From positions 1 to 64,000 of the forward strand of contig NZ_JBASAD010000034.1 of the NCBI RefSeq assembly GCF_049650445.1: a DNA stretch of 64,000 bases, given 5' to 3'. Positions 33,605 to 41,811 of this stretch are shown here, piece by piece. Positions within the stretch are counted from its first letter, which is position 1. Every line of letters starts with the position of its first letter. This stretch comes from Castellaniella sp049650445. GTDB taxonomy: Bacteria > Pseudomonadota > Gammaproteobacteria > Burkholderiales > Burkholderiaceae_B. Made by a program: the position numbers and the translations under genes. The notes under the pieces are model-generated. The model searched no databases. It was not told the origin of the DNA and saw only the letters and a program-made list of their open reading frames with translations.

Positions 33605-34348
33605 ATGCGTCAAATCGTTCTGGATACGGAAACCACGGGCCTGGAGCCCGAGCAGGGCCACCGCGTGGTGGAAATGGCCTGCGTCGAGATCCTCAACCGG
33701 CAGGTCACCAAACGACATCTGCACCTGTATATGAACCCGGACCGCGACAGCGATCCCGAGGCGCTGCGGGTCCACGGCCTGACGACCGATTTCCTGTCAG
33801 ATAAGCCGCGCTTTCCGGAGGTCGCCCAGCAACTGGTGGATTTCGTGCGCGACGCCGAGGTCATCATCCACAACGCGGCCTTCGACGTGAAGTTCCTGAA
33901 CGCCGAACTGCGCCGCGCCAAGCTGCCGCCCTTCACAGAACTGTGCGGCAAGGTCACCGATTCGCTGATGGTGGCGCGCGAAATGTTCCCGGGCAAGCGC
34001 AACAATCTGGATGCGCTGTGCGAACGCTTCGGCATTTCCAACGCGCACCGGACCCTGCACGGCGCCTTGCTGGACTCGGAGTTGCTGGGCGAAGTCTGGC
34101 TGGCCATGACGCGCGGACAGGATTCCCTGCTGGATGAGGGCGCCGACGATTCAGCCACCGGTTCCGGCGCCGGTGCGGCTGGAACTCAGGGGCGTTTCGA
34201 TGCTTCCGGTCTGGCAGTCATCCAGGTCGATGCCCAGGCCATGCAGGCGCACGAAGCCTATCTGGATGGCCTGGACAAGGCGGGCGGCAAGCCTTGCCTG
34301 TGGCGGCAGATCGACAATCCTCCCGAGACGGACGCGACGGTGGTCTGA
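33605..34348 (+). CDS. dnaQ: DNA polymerase III epsilon subunit (3'-5' proofreading exonuclease)
   Basis: A 247-residue DEDDh exonuclease that proofreads for the replicative polymerase. Exo I has MRQIVLDTETTGLEPEQGHRVVE (Asp7, Glu9); Exo II has IIHNAAFDVKFLNAEL; Exo III ends HRTLHGALLDSELLGEVWLAM. The C-terminal part (from about residue 180) is the flexible segment that binds the alpha subunit. The ATG at 33605 gives the family start. Promoter and tRNA-Val follow. Confidence 0.97.
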   Translation: MRQIVLDTETTGLEPEQGHRVVEMACVEILNRQVTKRHLHLYMNPDRDSDPEALRVHGLTTDFLSDKPRFPEVAQQLVDFVRDAEVIIHNAAFDVKFLNAELRRAKLPPFTELCGKVTDSLMVAREMFPGKRNNLDALCERFGISNAHRTLHGALLDSELLGEVWLAMTRGQDSLLDEGADDSATGSGAGAAGTQGRFDASGLAVIQVDAQAMQAHEAYLDGLDKAGGKPCLWRQIDNPPETDATVV

Positions 34349-34379
34349 GGCGGGCTCTGCGCCGCCTGTCAAAACTATG

Positions 34380-34385
34380 TATAAT
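34380..34385 (+). promoter_or_regulatory. -10 box of the tRNA-Val promoter
   Basis: A perfect TATAAT lies 60 bases before the tRNA. TG immediately precedes it, but the -35 region 17 bases upstream (CTGCGC) is weak. Confidence 0.5.
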
Positions 34386-34444
34386 TGCCGTCTTTCCAGT
34401 CGGCTGGTCCCGTGCGTTTCACGCGGATCCTGAACAGCGCGATT

Positions 34445-34519
34445 GGGCGGTTAGCTCAGTGGTAGAGCACTGCCTTCACACGGCAGGGGTCACTGGTTCG
34501 AACCCAGTACCGCCCACCA
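34445..34519 (+). tRNA. tRNA-Val (anticodon CAC)
   Basis: A 75-base tRNA with encoded CCA. The acceptor stem is GGGCGGT with ACCGCCC, the anticodon stem CTGCC/GGCAG surrounds loop TTCACAC (anticodon CAC, reads GUG), and the T arm is CTGGTTCGAACCCAG. Confidence 0.97.
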
Positions 34520-34535
34520 GAATTCCAGAGCACAG

Positions 34536-34568
34536 AGCCATATCATGCATTTAGCTGATATGGCTTTT
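34536..34568 (+). terminator. Terminator of tRNA-Val, inside the 3' end of the convergent DTW gene
   Basis: AGCCATATCA and TGATATGGCT pair across TGCATTTAGC and are followed by TTTTGTTCTTT. The right arm and U-tract overlap the last codons and stop of the DTW-domain gene on the minus strand. Confidence 0.75.
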
Positions 34569-35237
34569 GTTCTTTATGCCAGTCGCTTGAGCGTCGGACT
34601 GCGCGTCATTGCTCCCCTTCGGGGCCCCACGGTAGTTACGCCTGTAGACGTCCGGCCCCATGGCCTGGATCTGTTGATCGATCAAGACTTCAAATGGCTT
34701 CAATACCGGCTGAAAGTCGCTTTCAGGCTCCAGCACGGTCAGTGTGCGCACGATGGCTTCGATGGTGGAAACGGCTGCGGGTTCCTGAGTCTGGCGTATC
34801 CGGTAGCGAGAGGGGGCGCCCACGGGCAGACTCAAATGGGGCAGGGTGCCTAATACGGGGTTGGCCTGCATGATCTTGCGCGCTTTACGCCAAGTGCCAT
34901 CGGGCACGATCAGCAGGGCGGCCGATTTTTCATGGGCAGCACCCAGCGGCCGCGGCAGGGTCGGATTCTGTGTCGGGAACAGCACGAATACCGATGGCGC
35001 CGTGGCGATGATGTCGTCGAGTTGTGGAAAGCATTCGCCGATCAGCAGTTCAGCCTGCTGCAGGCCCAGTACCGCCAGTCGCCCCGTGTTCAGTGGGTGC
35101 CTTTGTTCATCAGGGTGCTGCAGAATCAGTACGCGCGTACGGTTGGGCACGATCGTGACATGAGCGCACAGGCAATGTGTCAGGGGCCTGAGGCAACGGG
35201 TGCAATGAGGTCGAGACGATCGCGGGCGGGATGGCAT
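34551..35237 (-). CDS. DTW-domain tRNA-uridine aminocarboxypropyltransferase
   Basis: A 228-residue enzyme of the TapT/YfiP type that installs the acp group on tRNA uridine (acp3U) from S-adenosylmethionine. The N-terminal zinc cluster is HCTRCLRPLTHCLCA (residues 12-26), then ILQHPDEQRHPLNTGRL and the DxTW signature region VPDGTWRKARKIM (usually DGTW or DTW). The C-terminal segment is STIEAIVRTLTVLE. The ATG at 35237 has AAGG upstream at about 7 bases. The last codons overlap the tRNA-Val terminator. Confidence 0.92.
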   Translation of the reverse strand: MPSRPRSSRPHCTRCLRPLTHCLCAHVTIVPNRTRVLILQHPDEQRHPLNTGRLAVLGLQQAELLIGECFPQLDDIIATAPSVFVLFPTQNPTLPRPLGAAHEKSAALLIVPDGTWRKARKIMQANPVLGTLPHLSLPVGAPSRYRIRQTQEPAAVSTIEAIVRTLTVLEPESDFQPVLKPFEVLIDQQIQAMGPDVYRRNYRGAPKGSNDAQSDAQATGIKNKSHIS

Positions 35238-35296
35238 AAGCAGCCTTTTTACCAGACTCTCTACCAGGCGATCGGGGGGCCTTCCCGTCCCGTCAT

Positions 35297-35330
35297 CCCC
35301 CGCGCGCCGCATGGCGCGGCGGGCGGGGGC
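35297..35330 (-). terminator. GC-rich hairpin after the DUF4148 gene
   Basis: CCCCCGC and GCGGGGG form the base of a long GC stem with loop around CATGG, 25 bases past the DUF4148 stop on the minus strand. There is no U-tract. Confidence 0.45.
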
Positions 35331-35352
35331 AGGATGGACAAGGATACGAGGA

Positions 35353-35727
35353 TTACAGCGGATACTGCTCGTTGTCGCTGATGATCACTGCGCCGTCGGT
35401 GCGTGCGGTGGCCAATTCGCTCAGGACCTGGGTGCGGGTCTTGGACGCGCCTTCGTGCTGGATCTGGGGATATTGGGTGTGTTCACCGAACTCGACCTGG
35501 CCCTGGGCTTGGGCCAGGCGCAGGGCGTTGACCACTTCCGCGCGGCTCAGGGTACTGGGCGTGCTTTCGATCGGGTAGTTGCCTTGTTCGCCGAGGGTCA
35601 CGATGCCCTGGGCTTGGGCTGCGTGCAGTTGCTGGACGACTTCGGCGCGAGACAGATCGGCGGCCTGAGCCAGGCCGGCAGAGGCGAGACCGAGCGAGAG
35701 GGCGGCAAGAGTGGCGGTGACTTTCAT
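35353..35727 (-). CDS. DUF4148 secreted protein with three short repeats
   Basis: A 124-residue exported protein. The signal peptide MKVTATLAALSLGLASAGLAQA is followed by three copies of a unit LSRAEVVxxLxxAQAQGxVxxGExxxYP (from about residues 24, 59 and 95, the last being TRTQVLSELATARTDGAVIISDNEQYP). DUF4148 proteins are abundant in Burkholderiales and of unknown function. The ATG at 35727 starts at the signal peptide; GGA lies about 9 bases upstream. It is divergent from the LysR gene, with 216 bases between them. Confidence 0.9.
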   Translation of the reverse strand: MKVTATLAALSLGLASAGLAQAADLSRAEVVQQLHAAQAQGIVTLGEQGNYPIESTPSTLSRAEVVNALRLAQAQGQVEFGEHTQYPQIQHEGASKTRTQVLSELATARTDGAVIISDNEQYPL

Positions 35728-35943
35728 GATGGTTTCCTTCAATCAGATGGATAAATGAGGCAGGGCGCTGCGGGCTTTCCGTTTTGCGCGCTATGTCCTG
35801 CTCCTATGAAACGTATTCTGCACTGCCGCTGTTGTGCGATAAACAGGCTGAATGCGAATTCAGTTTTCCATTTGTGAAGGCAATCGGGGTGGGAATGCGG
35901 GACAATGTCACGCTCGGGCCGAATCTTGCCCAGGAAAGAAGTC

Positions 35944-36858
35944 ATGTCTCCTTCATTGAACGATATCGAGCTGTTTGTCGAGGTGGCGCGCAGCCAAGGT
36001 TTTACCCGCGCAGGCGAGGCGCTGGACATGCCGGCGTCCACGATTTCCCGGCGGATCTCGGCGCTGGAAAAATCCATTGGCGTGCGCTTGCTGAACCGCT
36101 CCACCCGCAAGGTGAGTCTGACCGAGGCGGGCGCGGCGTATTTTGCGCGCTGTCAGCACATCGTGGAAGAAGCGCGCATCGCCCATGAAGTGCTCATGGA
36201 CGAGACCAGCAATCCGCGCGGACGCCTGAAAGTGTCGATGCCGTCCACGCTGGCCATGTCCCTGCTCTCGAACGCCTTGCGGGAATTCTCGCTGCGCTAC
36301 CCGGAGATCGAATGCGAGTACGACCTCAGCATCCGCCGGATCAATCTGCAGTCGGACCCCTACGATGTGGTGATCCGGGTGGGCGAGCCGCCCGCTTCCG
36401 GGATCGTGTCGCGGCGGCTCGGCACGCTGGTCCTGGGGCTGTACGCGTCCCGGGAATACCTGGACGCGCAGGGAGCCCCTGCCAGTCCGGCGGACCTGGC
36501 GCGTCATGAGTGCCTGCGCGCCACCGCCGAGCGGGTGGATTCCATCTGGACGCTGTTTTCCGGGGACAACCAGGAACAGCGGGTTCGGGTCAGGGGGCGG
36601 ATCGCCTTGAACCAGGTGTTGATGCTGCGCCGCATGGGTGAGGCGGGCATGGGTATCGTGCCCTTGTCCATTCAGGACATGAAGGGCGGCGGTCTGATCC
36701 GGGTATTGCCGGGCTGGTCTTTTGCGCCCGTCCCCATGGTGGCCTTGTTTCCGTCGCGGATGATGCCGGCTCGGGCGCGGGTCTTCATCGACTTCGTCAA
36801 GGAACGGCTCGCGGATGTGGACATTCTGTCGGGCGCGGCCGAGGCGGCGCAGGTCTAG
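35944..36858 (+). CDS. LysR-family transcriptional regulator
   Basis: A 304-residue regulator. Residues 4-62 form the winged helix-turn-helix (LNDIELFVEVARSQGFTRAGEALDMPASTISRRISALEKSIGVRLLNRSTRKVSLTEAG type), and about 90-295 is the type 2 periplasmic-binding-protein effector domain. It lies 128 bases upstream of the aldehyde dehydrogenase in the same direction, so it may control the amine cluster, but it could equally regulate the divergent DUF4148 gene. AGGAAAGAAGTC precedes the ATG. An upstream in-frame ATG would add 13 residues. Confidence 0.93.
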   Translation: MSPSLNDIELFVEVARSQGFTRAGEALDMPASTISRRISALEKSIGVRLLNRSTRKVSLTEAGAAYFARCQHIVEEARIAHEVLMDETSNPRGRLKVSMPSTLAMSLLSNALREFSLRYPEIECEYDLSIRRINLQSDPYDVVIRVGEPPASGIVSRRLGTLVLGLYASREYLDAQGAPASPADLARHECLRATAERVDSIWTLFSGDNQEQRVRVRGRIALNQVLMLRRMGEAGMGIVPLSIQDMKGGGLIRVLPGWSFAPVPMVALFPSRMMPARARVFIDFVKERLADVDILSGAAEAAQV

Positions 36859-36890
36859 ACTCTTGCGGAAGCGGCCTCCTGAGGTCGGGC

Positions 36891-36927
36891 GTGCACGGCG
36901 TGACATCTTTCTGTGCACGGCGGGACA
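36891..36927 (+). promoter_or_regulatory. Tandem 15-bp direct repeats: candidate AraC/FeaR-type operator
   Basis: GTGCACGGCGTGACA (36891-36905) and GTGCACGGCGGGACA (36913-36927) differ at one base and start 22 bp apart, two turns of the helix. The second ends one base before a TTGGCG-like -35 (36929-36934), with TATTCT at 36950-36955. AraC-family activators commonly bind such repeats next to the -35, and a FeaR-like gene ends this cluster. Confidence 0.6.
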
Positions 36928-36986
36928 ATTGGCGGTGGGCGGTCGCAGGTATTCTTCGCCTAAATCAATGCGAAGAAGAGGTAGAC

Positions 36987-38480
36987 ATGATCGCGACGGA
37001 TCCGCGCCCCGAGCAGGCCGCCATTCGAGAACACATGATCATCGACGGCAAGCCTTGCGCCCAGGGGGAAGGCCGCCTGCCCGTCTATGACCCGGCCACC
37101 GGCGACATCATCGCCCATCAGGTCGAGGCCAGTCCCGCCCAGGTGGATCAGGCGGTGCGCGCCGCGCGCCGTGCCTTCGAATCTTCCGCCTGGCGCACCA
37201 TGACGCCGGCGGGCCGCGAGCGCCTGCTGCTGGCGCTGGCGGATCGCGTCGAGGCCGAGGGCGAGTCTCTGTCGCGCCTCGAGACGCTGAACAACGGCAA
37301 GCTGCTGGGCTTGTCCCAGATGCTCGAAGTCGGCGCCAGCGCGCAATGGCTGCGCTACATGGCGGGCTGGGCGACCAAGATCACGGGCGAAACCCTGAAC
37401 CTGTCGATTCCGTTCCCGCCGGGTGTGCAGTATCACGCGCATACCCGGGCGGAGCCGGTGGGGGTCGTCGCCGCGATCGTGCCCTGGAATTTTCCGCTGC
37501 TGATGGCGGTCTGGAAAATTGCGCCTGCCGTGGCGGCGGGCTGCACGGTCGTGCTCAAGCCGGCCGAGGAAACCCCGCTGACGGCCATCCGGCTGGCGGA
37601 ACTCGCACTCGAAGTCGGTTTCCCGCCTGGGGTGATCAATGTGATCACGGGCCGGGGCGAGACGACCGGTGCGGCGCTCGTCGCCCATCCCGGCGTCAAC
37701 AAGATTTCCTTCACCGGGTCCACCGAAGTCGGCAAGCTCATCGGTCATGCCGCACTGGACGACATGAAACGGATCTCGCTCGAACTGGGCGGCAAGTCGC
37801 CGGTCGTGATCATGGATGATTGCCCCATCGATCAGGCGATCCAGGGCGCGGCCGGGGCCATTTTTTTCAACCAGGGCCAGGTGTGCACGGCCGGTTCGCG
37901 GCTGTTCGTCCAGGAAGGCATCTACGACCAGGTGCTGGAAGGCCTGGCGGCCGTTGCAAACAGCCTCAAGATCGGCTCCGGCTTCGATCCGGACACGCAG
38001 ATCGGCCCCATGGTGTCGGCCCGTCATCGCCAGCGGGTTTCCGACTTCATCGCGGCCGGGCGCACCTCGGGCGCGCGCGTGGTGGCGGGTGGACAGGCCT
38101 GGGATGGCCCGGGCTATTTCGTGCGGCCGACGGTATTCGACGGCGCAGCGCCCGATGCCACGATCGTGCGCGAGGAAATCTTCGGCCCCGTCGTCGTGGC
38201 GGCACGGTTCCGCGACGAGGACCAGGCCGTGGCCCTGGCCAATGACACGCGCTTTGGTCTGGGGGCCAGCATCTGGAGCAACGACTTGGGCCGCGTGCAT
38301 CGCCTGGTGCCGCGCATCCAGGCCGGCACGGTCTGGGTCAACACGCACAACATGCTGGACCCGAGCATGCCGTTCGGCGGCTACAAGCAGTCCGGGGTCG
38401 GGCGCGAGCATGGCCGCGCCGTGATCGACAACTACATCGAGACCAAGTCGGTTTGCATCGCCTATCCAGGCGCTGTCTGA
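36987..38480 (+). CDS. NAD-dependent aldehyde dehydrogenase, phenylacetaldehyde-dehydrogenase-like
   Basis: A 497-residue ALDH superfamily enzyme. The active site is complete: Asn168 in PWNFPLLMAVWK, Glu266 in LELGGKSP and nucleophile Cys300 in FFNQGQVCTAGSR. FTGSTEVGK (242-250) binds NAD. The role next to an aromatic amine dehydrogenase is most likely oxidation of arylacetaldehydes (from phenylethylamine, tyramine or similar) to the acids in the cytoplasm; that is inferred from context, as ALDH sequence alone does not fix the substrate. The start ATG follows GAAGAGGTAGAC. The upstream gap carries the direct-repeat operator. Confidence 0.92.
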   Translation: MIATDPRPEQAAIREHMIIDGKPCAQGEGRLPVYDPATGDIIAHQVEASPAQVDQAVRAARRAFESSAWRTMTPAGRERLLLALADRVEAEGESLSRLETLNNGKLLGLSQMLEVGASAQWLRYMAGWATKITGETLNLSIPFPPGVQYHAHTRAEPVGVVAAIVPWNFPLLMAVWKIAPAVAAGCTVVLKPAEETPLTAIRLAELALEVGFPPGVINVITGRGETTGAALVAHPGVNKISFTGSTEVGKLIGHAALDDMKRISLELGGKSPVVIMDDCPIDQAIQGAAGAIFFNQGQVCTAGSRLFVQEGIYDQVLEGLAAVANSLKIGSGFDPDTQIGPMVSARHRQRVSDFIAAGRTSGARVVAGGQAWDGPGYFVRPTVFDGAAPDATIVREEIFGPVVVAARFRDEDQAVALANDTRFGLGASIWSNDLGRVHRLVPRIQAGTVWVNTHNMLDPSMPFGGYKQSGVGREHGRAVIDNYIETKSVCIAYPGAV

Positions 38481-38548
38481 CGATTGGGTTTCAGCGGTTT
38501 TTTCATTCCAACAGAGCCGGCTTGGAAGCCGGCCACGAGGAGACATGC

Positions 38549-39421
38549 ATGACGATGATGCGTACGATGCGCCGGCTTGCGCTGGCTGCAGCTTTGGTGG
38601 CAGCGGGTTCCGCCCATGCGGGGGATCCCAGCGCGCGAGACTGGATTCCGGCGCCGCCGGGCACCAGTGTGTTCGCGGCTTACCTGCTCGGCCTGAATTC
38701 CCATGGTTTCTATGACCGTGGGAACCAGATCGATGACGGGCCCACGGTGGACGTGCGGGGCATGGTCCTGCGCCCCATGTATTTCAGCGAGATCATGGGC
38801 AAGACCGTCCAGTACGAACTGATCCTGCCCGCCATGCGCACCACGATCGGGGTCAGCGGCGCGCCCGACGACCGTGTCACCGGCGTGGGCGATGCCCAAC
38901 TGGGCGCAGCGGTCTGGTTCATCAACAATGAAGCCAGCAAGACCTGGTTCGCCTGGGAGCCCTTCATCACGGTACCCACAGGCAAATATCACAGCAACCA
39001 CGCCGATGCTTCGCCGGGGAAAAACCGCTGGACGACGCTCCAGGACTTCGCCTTCGTGCAGGGAATCGGCGAATCGACCTTCCTCGAGGCTGTGGCCGAA
39101 TTCGAGTTCTTCGGTGACAACACCAATTACTACGGCGGCACGCTCAAGAAGGCGCCGGCCATCCGTCTGATGGCGCTGGCGTCGACCAACATCACCGAAA
39201 GCACCTACGTGGGCATGCGCTACCGCTACGAAACGGGCGGTCGCGAAAAAGTCGACGGGGTCGAGACGGTATCCAGCGCCAGGAACCACCAGCTGGCCTT
39301 CGAGATCACCCACCAGATCAATGACGCCAACCAAGTGCAACTGCAGTACATCCACGACCTGAAGGTCGAAAACGGCCCGCGCATGCGCGGTGTGCAGATG
39401 CGTTATGTCTATGCCTTCTAG
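38549..39421 (+). CDS. Outer-membrane beta-barrel protein of the phenol-degradation transporter (MetA_deg) type
   Basis: A 290-residue exported protein with signal peptide MTMMRTMRRLALAAALVAAGSAHA and a beta-rich mature part: alternating strands, GVGDAQLGAAVWF, PTGKYH, and a C terminus ending in aromatic-rich MRGVQMRYVYAF, as in outer-membrane barrels. It resembles the SphA/Phenol_MetA_deg family found with aromatic degradation genes, where a role in uptake of aromatic compounds is assumed. GAGGAG lies 6 bases before the ATG. It lies between the aldehyde dehydrogenase and aauB, 23 bases before the latter. A small hairpin (GCCGGC/GCCGGC, about 38516-38533) lies in its leader. Confidence 0.85.
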   Translation: MTMMRTMRRLALAAALVAAGSAHAGDPSARDWIPAPPGTSVFAAYLLGLNSHGFYDRGNQIDDGPTVDVRGMVLRPMYFSEIMGKTVQYELILPAMRTTIGVSGAPDDRVTGVGDAQLGAAVWFINNEASKTWFAWEPFITVPTGKYHSNHADASPGKNRWTTLQDFAFVQGIGESTFLEAVAEFEFFGDNTNYYGGTLKKAPAIRLMALASTNITESTYVGMRYRYETGGREKVDGVETVSSARNHQLAFEITHQINDANQVQLQYIHDLKVENGPRMRGVQMRYVYAF

Positions 39422-39444
39422 GCTGGACCCAGGAGACTCATGCC

Positions 39445-40641
39445 ATGAAAAAACCAGTATTCAGGATCTCGACCGGGCTGAGCCTGCTGTCGGCGGCGTT
39501 GCTGCTGGGCACCGCCTCAGGTGTCCAGGCCGCTCCGCCGCTACCCGTTGAGCAATTGACCGGCGGCCATTCAGTCAAGGTCGCCCCGGACCAGCGCATC
39601 TATGTGATGGATTCGGTGTTTTTCCACCTGACCGACAGCCGTCTGAAGGAGTTCGATCGCAGCACCGGGAAACTCCTGGGGATGATCCCCACCGCGTTCA
39701 ACGGCCAGGCCCAGGTTTCCAAGGACGGCAAGCAAATCTATGTCACCACCACGTACTTCGAGCGCGTCACGCGCGGCGAACGCACGGACGTGGTTGAAGT
39801 CTGGGATAACGAGACGCTCAGCTTCGTGCGGGAGATCAAGATTCCGCCCAAGCGGGCCGGCTCACTGAACTACGACGGCATTTTCCGCCAGACGGGGGAC
39901 GGCCATTTCGTCCTGGTGCAGAATGCCACGCCGGCTGCTTCGGTCAGCGTGGTCGACATGCGGAAAAACGCCTTCGCCGATGAGATCACCGCCACGGCAG
40001 GCTGCTGGAGCATCATTCCCGTCCCGGGTACGCCGCGCAGCTTCTCCACGGTCTGCGGCGACGGTGCCCTGCTGACGATCGCGCTGGGAGACGACGGCAA
40101 GGTGGCGTCCCAGAAGCGCAGCGAGCCCATGTTCCCGGTCAAGGACGATCCCGTCTTCATCACCCCGGGCCGCCTGTCCAACGCGCTGGTGTTCGTCTCC
40201 TTCTATGGCAATGTCTACACGGCCAGGCCGCAAAAGGACGGCGACATGAAATTCGACCCCGTCTGGTCCTTGCTCGATGACGCAGACCGGGCGAAGCACT
40301 GGGTTCCGGGCGGCTACAACCTGCTGGCGGTCGAGCCGCACAGCGAGCGCCTGTACATCTTCATGCACCCGGATGGTGTCGAAGGCTCGCACAAGAATCC
40401 TGCTGCCGAGATCTGGGTCTACGATCTGAAGACCCGCAAGCGTATCGCCCGTGTGCCCGGCAAGAGTGCGTTGTCCATGTCCGTCATCCCGGGCAAGAAG
40501 CCCCAGTTGCTGACCATCGACGGTGGGAACGTCAACGTCTATGACATCTCCAAGCCCGAGCCCAAAGAAGTCCTGACGATCCCGGAGGCGGCCGAGGCTT
40601 CCTTGCAACTGATGGGTTATGCGGGAGGCGGCAATGGGTGA
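39445..40641 (+). CDS. aauB: Aromatic (aralkyl) amine dehydrogenase large subunit
   Basis: A 398-residue periplasmic subunit homologous to the methylamine dehydrogenase heavy chain. The signal peptide covers about residues 1-29 (ending GVQAAP). The rest is a seven-bladed-propeller-type repeat protein (blades such as YVMDSVFFHLTDSRLKEFDRSTGKLLGMIP and IWVYDLKTRKRIARVPG). In the heterotetramer it frames the substrate channel to the quinone in AauA. The assignment to aromatic amine rather than methylamine dehydrogenase rests mainly on the light chain and the gene set. The end overlaps aauE by 8 bases. Confidence 0.94.
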   Translation: MKKPVFRISTGLSLLSAALLLGTASGVQAAPPLPVEQLTGGHSVKVAPDQRIYVMDSVFFHLTDSRLKEFDRSTGKLLGMIPTAFNGQAQVSKDGKQIYVTTTYFERVTRGERTDVVEVWDNETLSFVREIKIPPKRAGSLNYDGIFRQTGDGHFVLVQNATPAASVSVVDMRKNAFADEITATAGCWSIIPVPGTPRSFSTVCGDGALLTIALGDDGKVASQKRSEPMFPVKDDPVFITPGRLSNALVFVSFYGNVYTARPQKDGDMKFDPVWSLLDDADRAKHWVPGGYNLLAVEPHSERLYIFMHPDGVEGSHKNPAAEIWVYDLKTRKRIARVPGKSALSMSVIPGKKPQLLTIDGGNVNVYDISKPEPKEVLTIPEAAEASLQLMGYAGGGNG

Positions 40642-41182
40642 TCCTGTCATTGCATATGCCGCGCTGGCGGTGCTGACGGCGATCTTCTGGCTGGGCGCCT
40701 TGCACAAGCTGCGGGACTGGACCGGGTTCGAGGCGGCCGTGGCGGGTTACCGCCTGCTGCCTGCCGTGTTGCACCGGCCGTTCGCTCTCGTCTTCATTGC
40801 GGCTGAGTTGCTGGCGGGGGGGCTGTTGCTGTGGCCCGCCGCGCGTGCGGCGGGTGTCGCCGTGGCGCTGGCCGTCCTGGCGGCGGCCTCGCTGGGCGTC
40901 ACCGTGAACCTGCTGCGGGGCCGCACCGATATCGACTGCGGTTGCGGCGGCCTGTCCCAGGCGCCGACCAGCCTGTCCTGGTGGGTCGTGGCGCGCAATG
41001 GCCTGCTGGCGTTGTTGGCCCTGCTGGCCTGGCCGGAGGGCGGCGGCGCTGCGGCGCGCGACCTCGTCTGGCTGGACGGCGTCACCTTCTTCGGCATGTC
41101 CTTGGCCCTGCTCGGCCTCTACCTCGCTTTCAATCAGTTGCTCGCATCTCACCTCGAGATGCGTAAAAGGAGTCAATCATGA
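40634..41182 (+). CDS. aauE: Amine-dehydrogenase accessory membrane protein MauE/AauE
   Basis: A 182-residue inner-membrane protein with about five hydrophobic segments (residues 6-22, 45-68, 70-90, 115-135 and 148-170) and a conserved DIDCGCGG motif (near 103-110), whose cysteines may take part in electron flow to AauD. MauE-type proteins are needed for export, folding or disulfide formation of the small subunit. The ATG at 40634 has GGAGG at a 5-base spacing; the ATG at 40619 would place Shine-Dalgarno inside the gene. It overlaps aauB and aauD (ATGA), indicating coupling. Confidence 0.9.
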   Translation: MGDPVIAYAALAVLTAIFWLGALHKLRDWTGFEAAVAGYRLLPAVLHRPFALVFIAAELLAGGLLLWPAARAAGVAVALAVLAAASLGVTVNLLRGRTDIDCGCGGLSQAPTSLSWWVVARNGLLALLALLAWPEGGGAAARDLVWLDGVTFFGMSLALLGLYLAFNQLLASHLEMRKRSQS

Positions 41183-41811
41183 CGGCATTGATCGTATCGA
41201 ATATTGTGTTGTGGGTCGTGACGCTGGCCTTGCTGCTGGTGGTGCTGGCCTTGTCCCGGCAGATTGGCGTCCTGTACGAGCGGGTCGCCCCGATGGGCGC
41301 CCTGACCATCGACAAGGGACCGGCGGTGGGCGCCGCCTCGCCCCGGTTCGAACTCGACGACCTGCTGGGCCGTCCCCTGCGCATCGGTCATGGCGGCGGG
41401 CGTGGTCAGTTGCTGTTCTTCGTGTCCCCCACATGCCCGGTGTGCAAGAAGCTGCTGCCCATCCTGAAATCGGTGGCGCGGACCGAGGGTGCCTGGCTGG
41501 ACATCGTGCTGGCCAGCGACGGCGAGATGCCCGAGCACCTGGCCTTCTATCGCAAGGCCGGCCTGGAAGCCTTCCCCTACGCGCTGTCCACCGAGATCGG
41601 CATGCGTTTCCAGGTCAGCAAGCTGCCCTATGCCATTTTGCTCGATGAGCAGGGCGTCGTTCGGGCCAAGGGCCTGATCAATTCCCGTGAACAGCTCGAA
41701 AGCCTGTTCACGGCCAAGGAGATCGGTGTGGCCTCGGCCCAGGAATGGCTGGAGCGCGGCACGACGGTCCAGGAAATTACTCGCAAGGAGAATGGCAATG
41801 CGATGGCTTGA
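41179..41811 (+). CDS. aauD: Amine-dehydrogenase accessory thioredoxin-like protein MauD/AauD
   Basis: A 210-residue protein. An N-terminal membrane anchor (residues 5-27) is followed by a periplasmic thioredoxin-like domain with active-site motif CPVC (Cys86, Cys89 in FFVSPTCPVCKKLLP). It presumably introduces or reshuffles the many disulfides of AauA. Genetic work on the Alcaligenes faecalis homologue showed the gene is needed for growth on phenylethylamine and tyramine. Its 3' end overlaps the aauA start by 14 bases. Confidence 0.93.
   Translation: MTALIVSNIVLWVVTLALLLVVLALSRQIGVLYERVAPMGALTIDKGPAVGAASPRFELDDLLGRPLRIGHGGGRGQLLFFVSPTCPVCKKLLPILKSVARTEGAWLDIVLASDGEMPEHLAFYRKAGLEAFPYALSTEIGMRFQVSKLPYAILLDEQGVVRAKGLINSREQLESLFTAKEIGVASAQEWLERGTTVQEITRKENGNAMA

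Noticed and set aside
34445..36987. tRNA-Val as integration site of a genomic island carrying the amine cluster
   Set aside because: No integrase, no direct repeat of the tRNA 3' end and no break in composition were found between the tRNA and the cluster.
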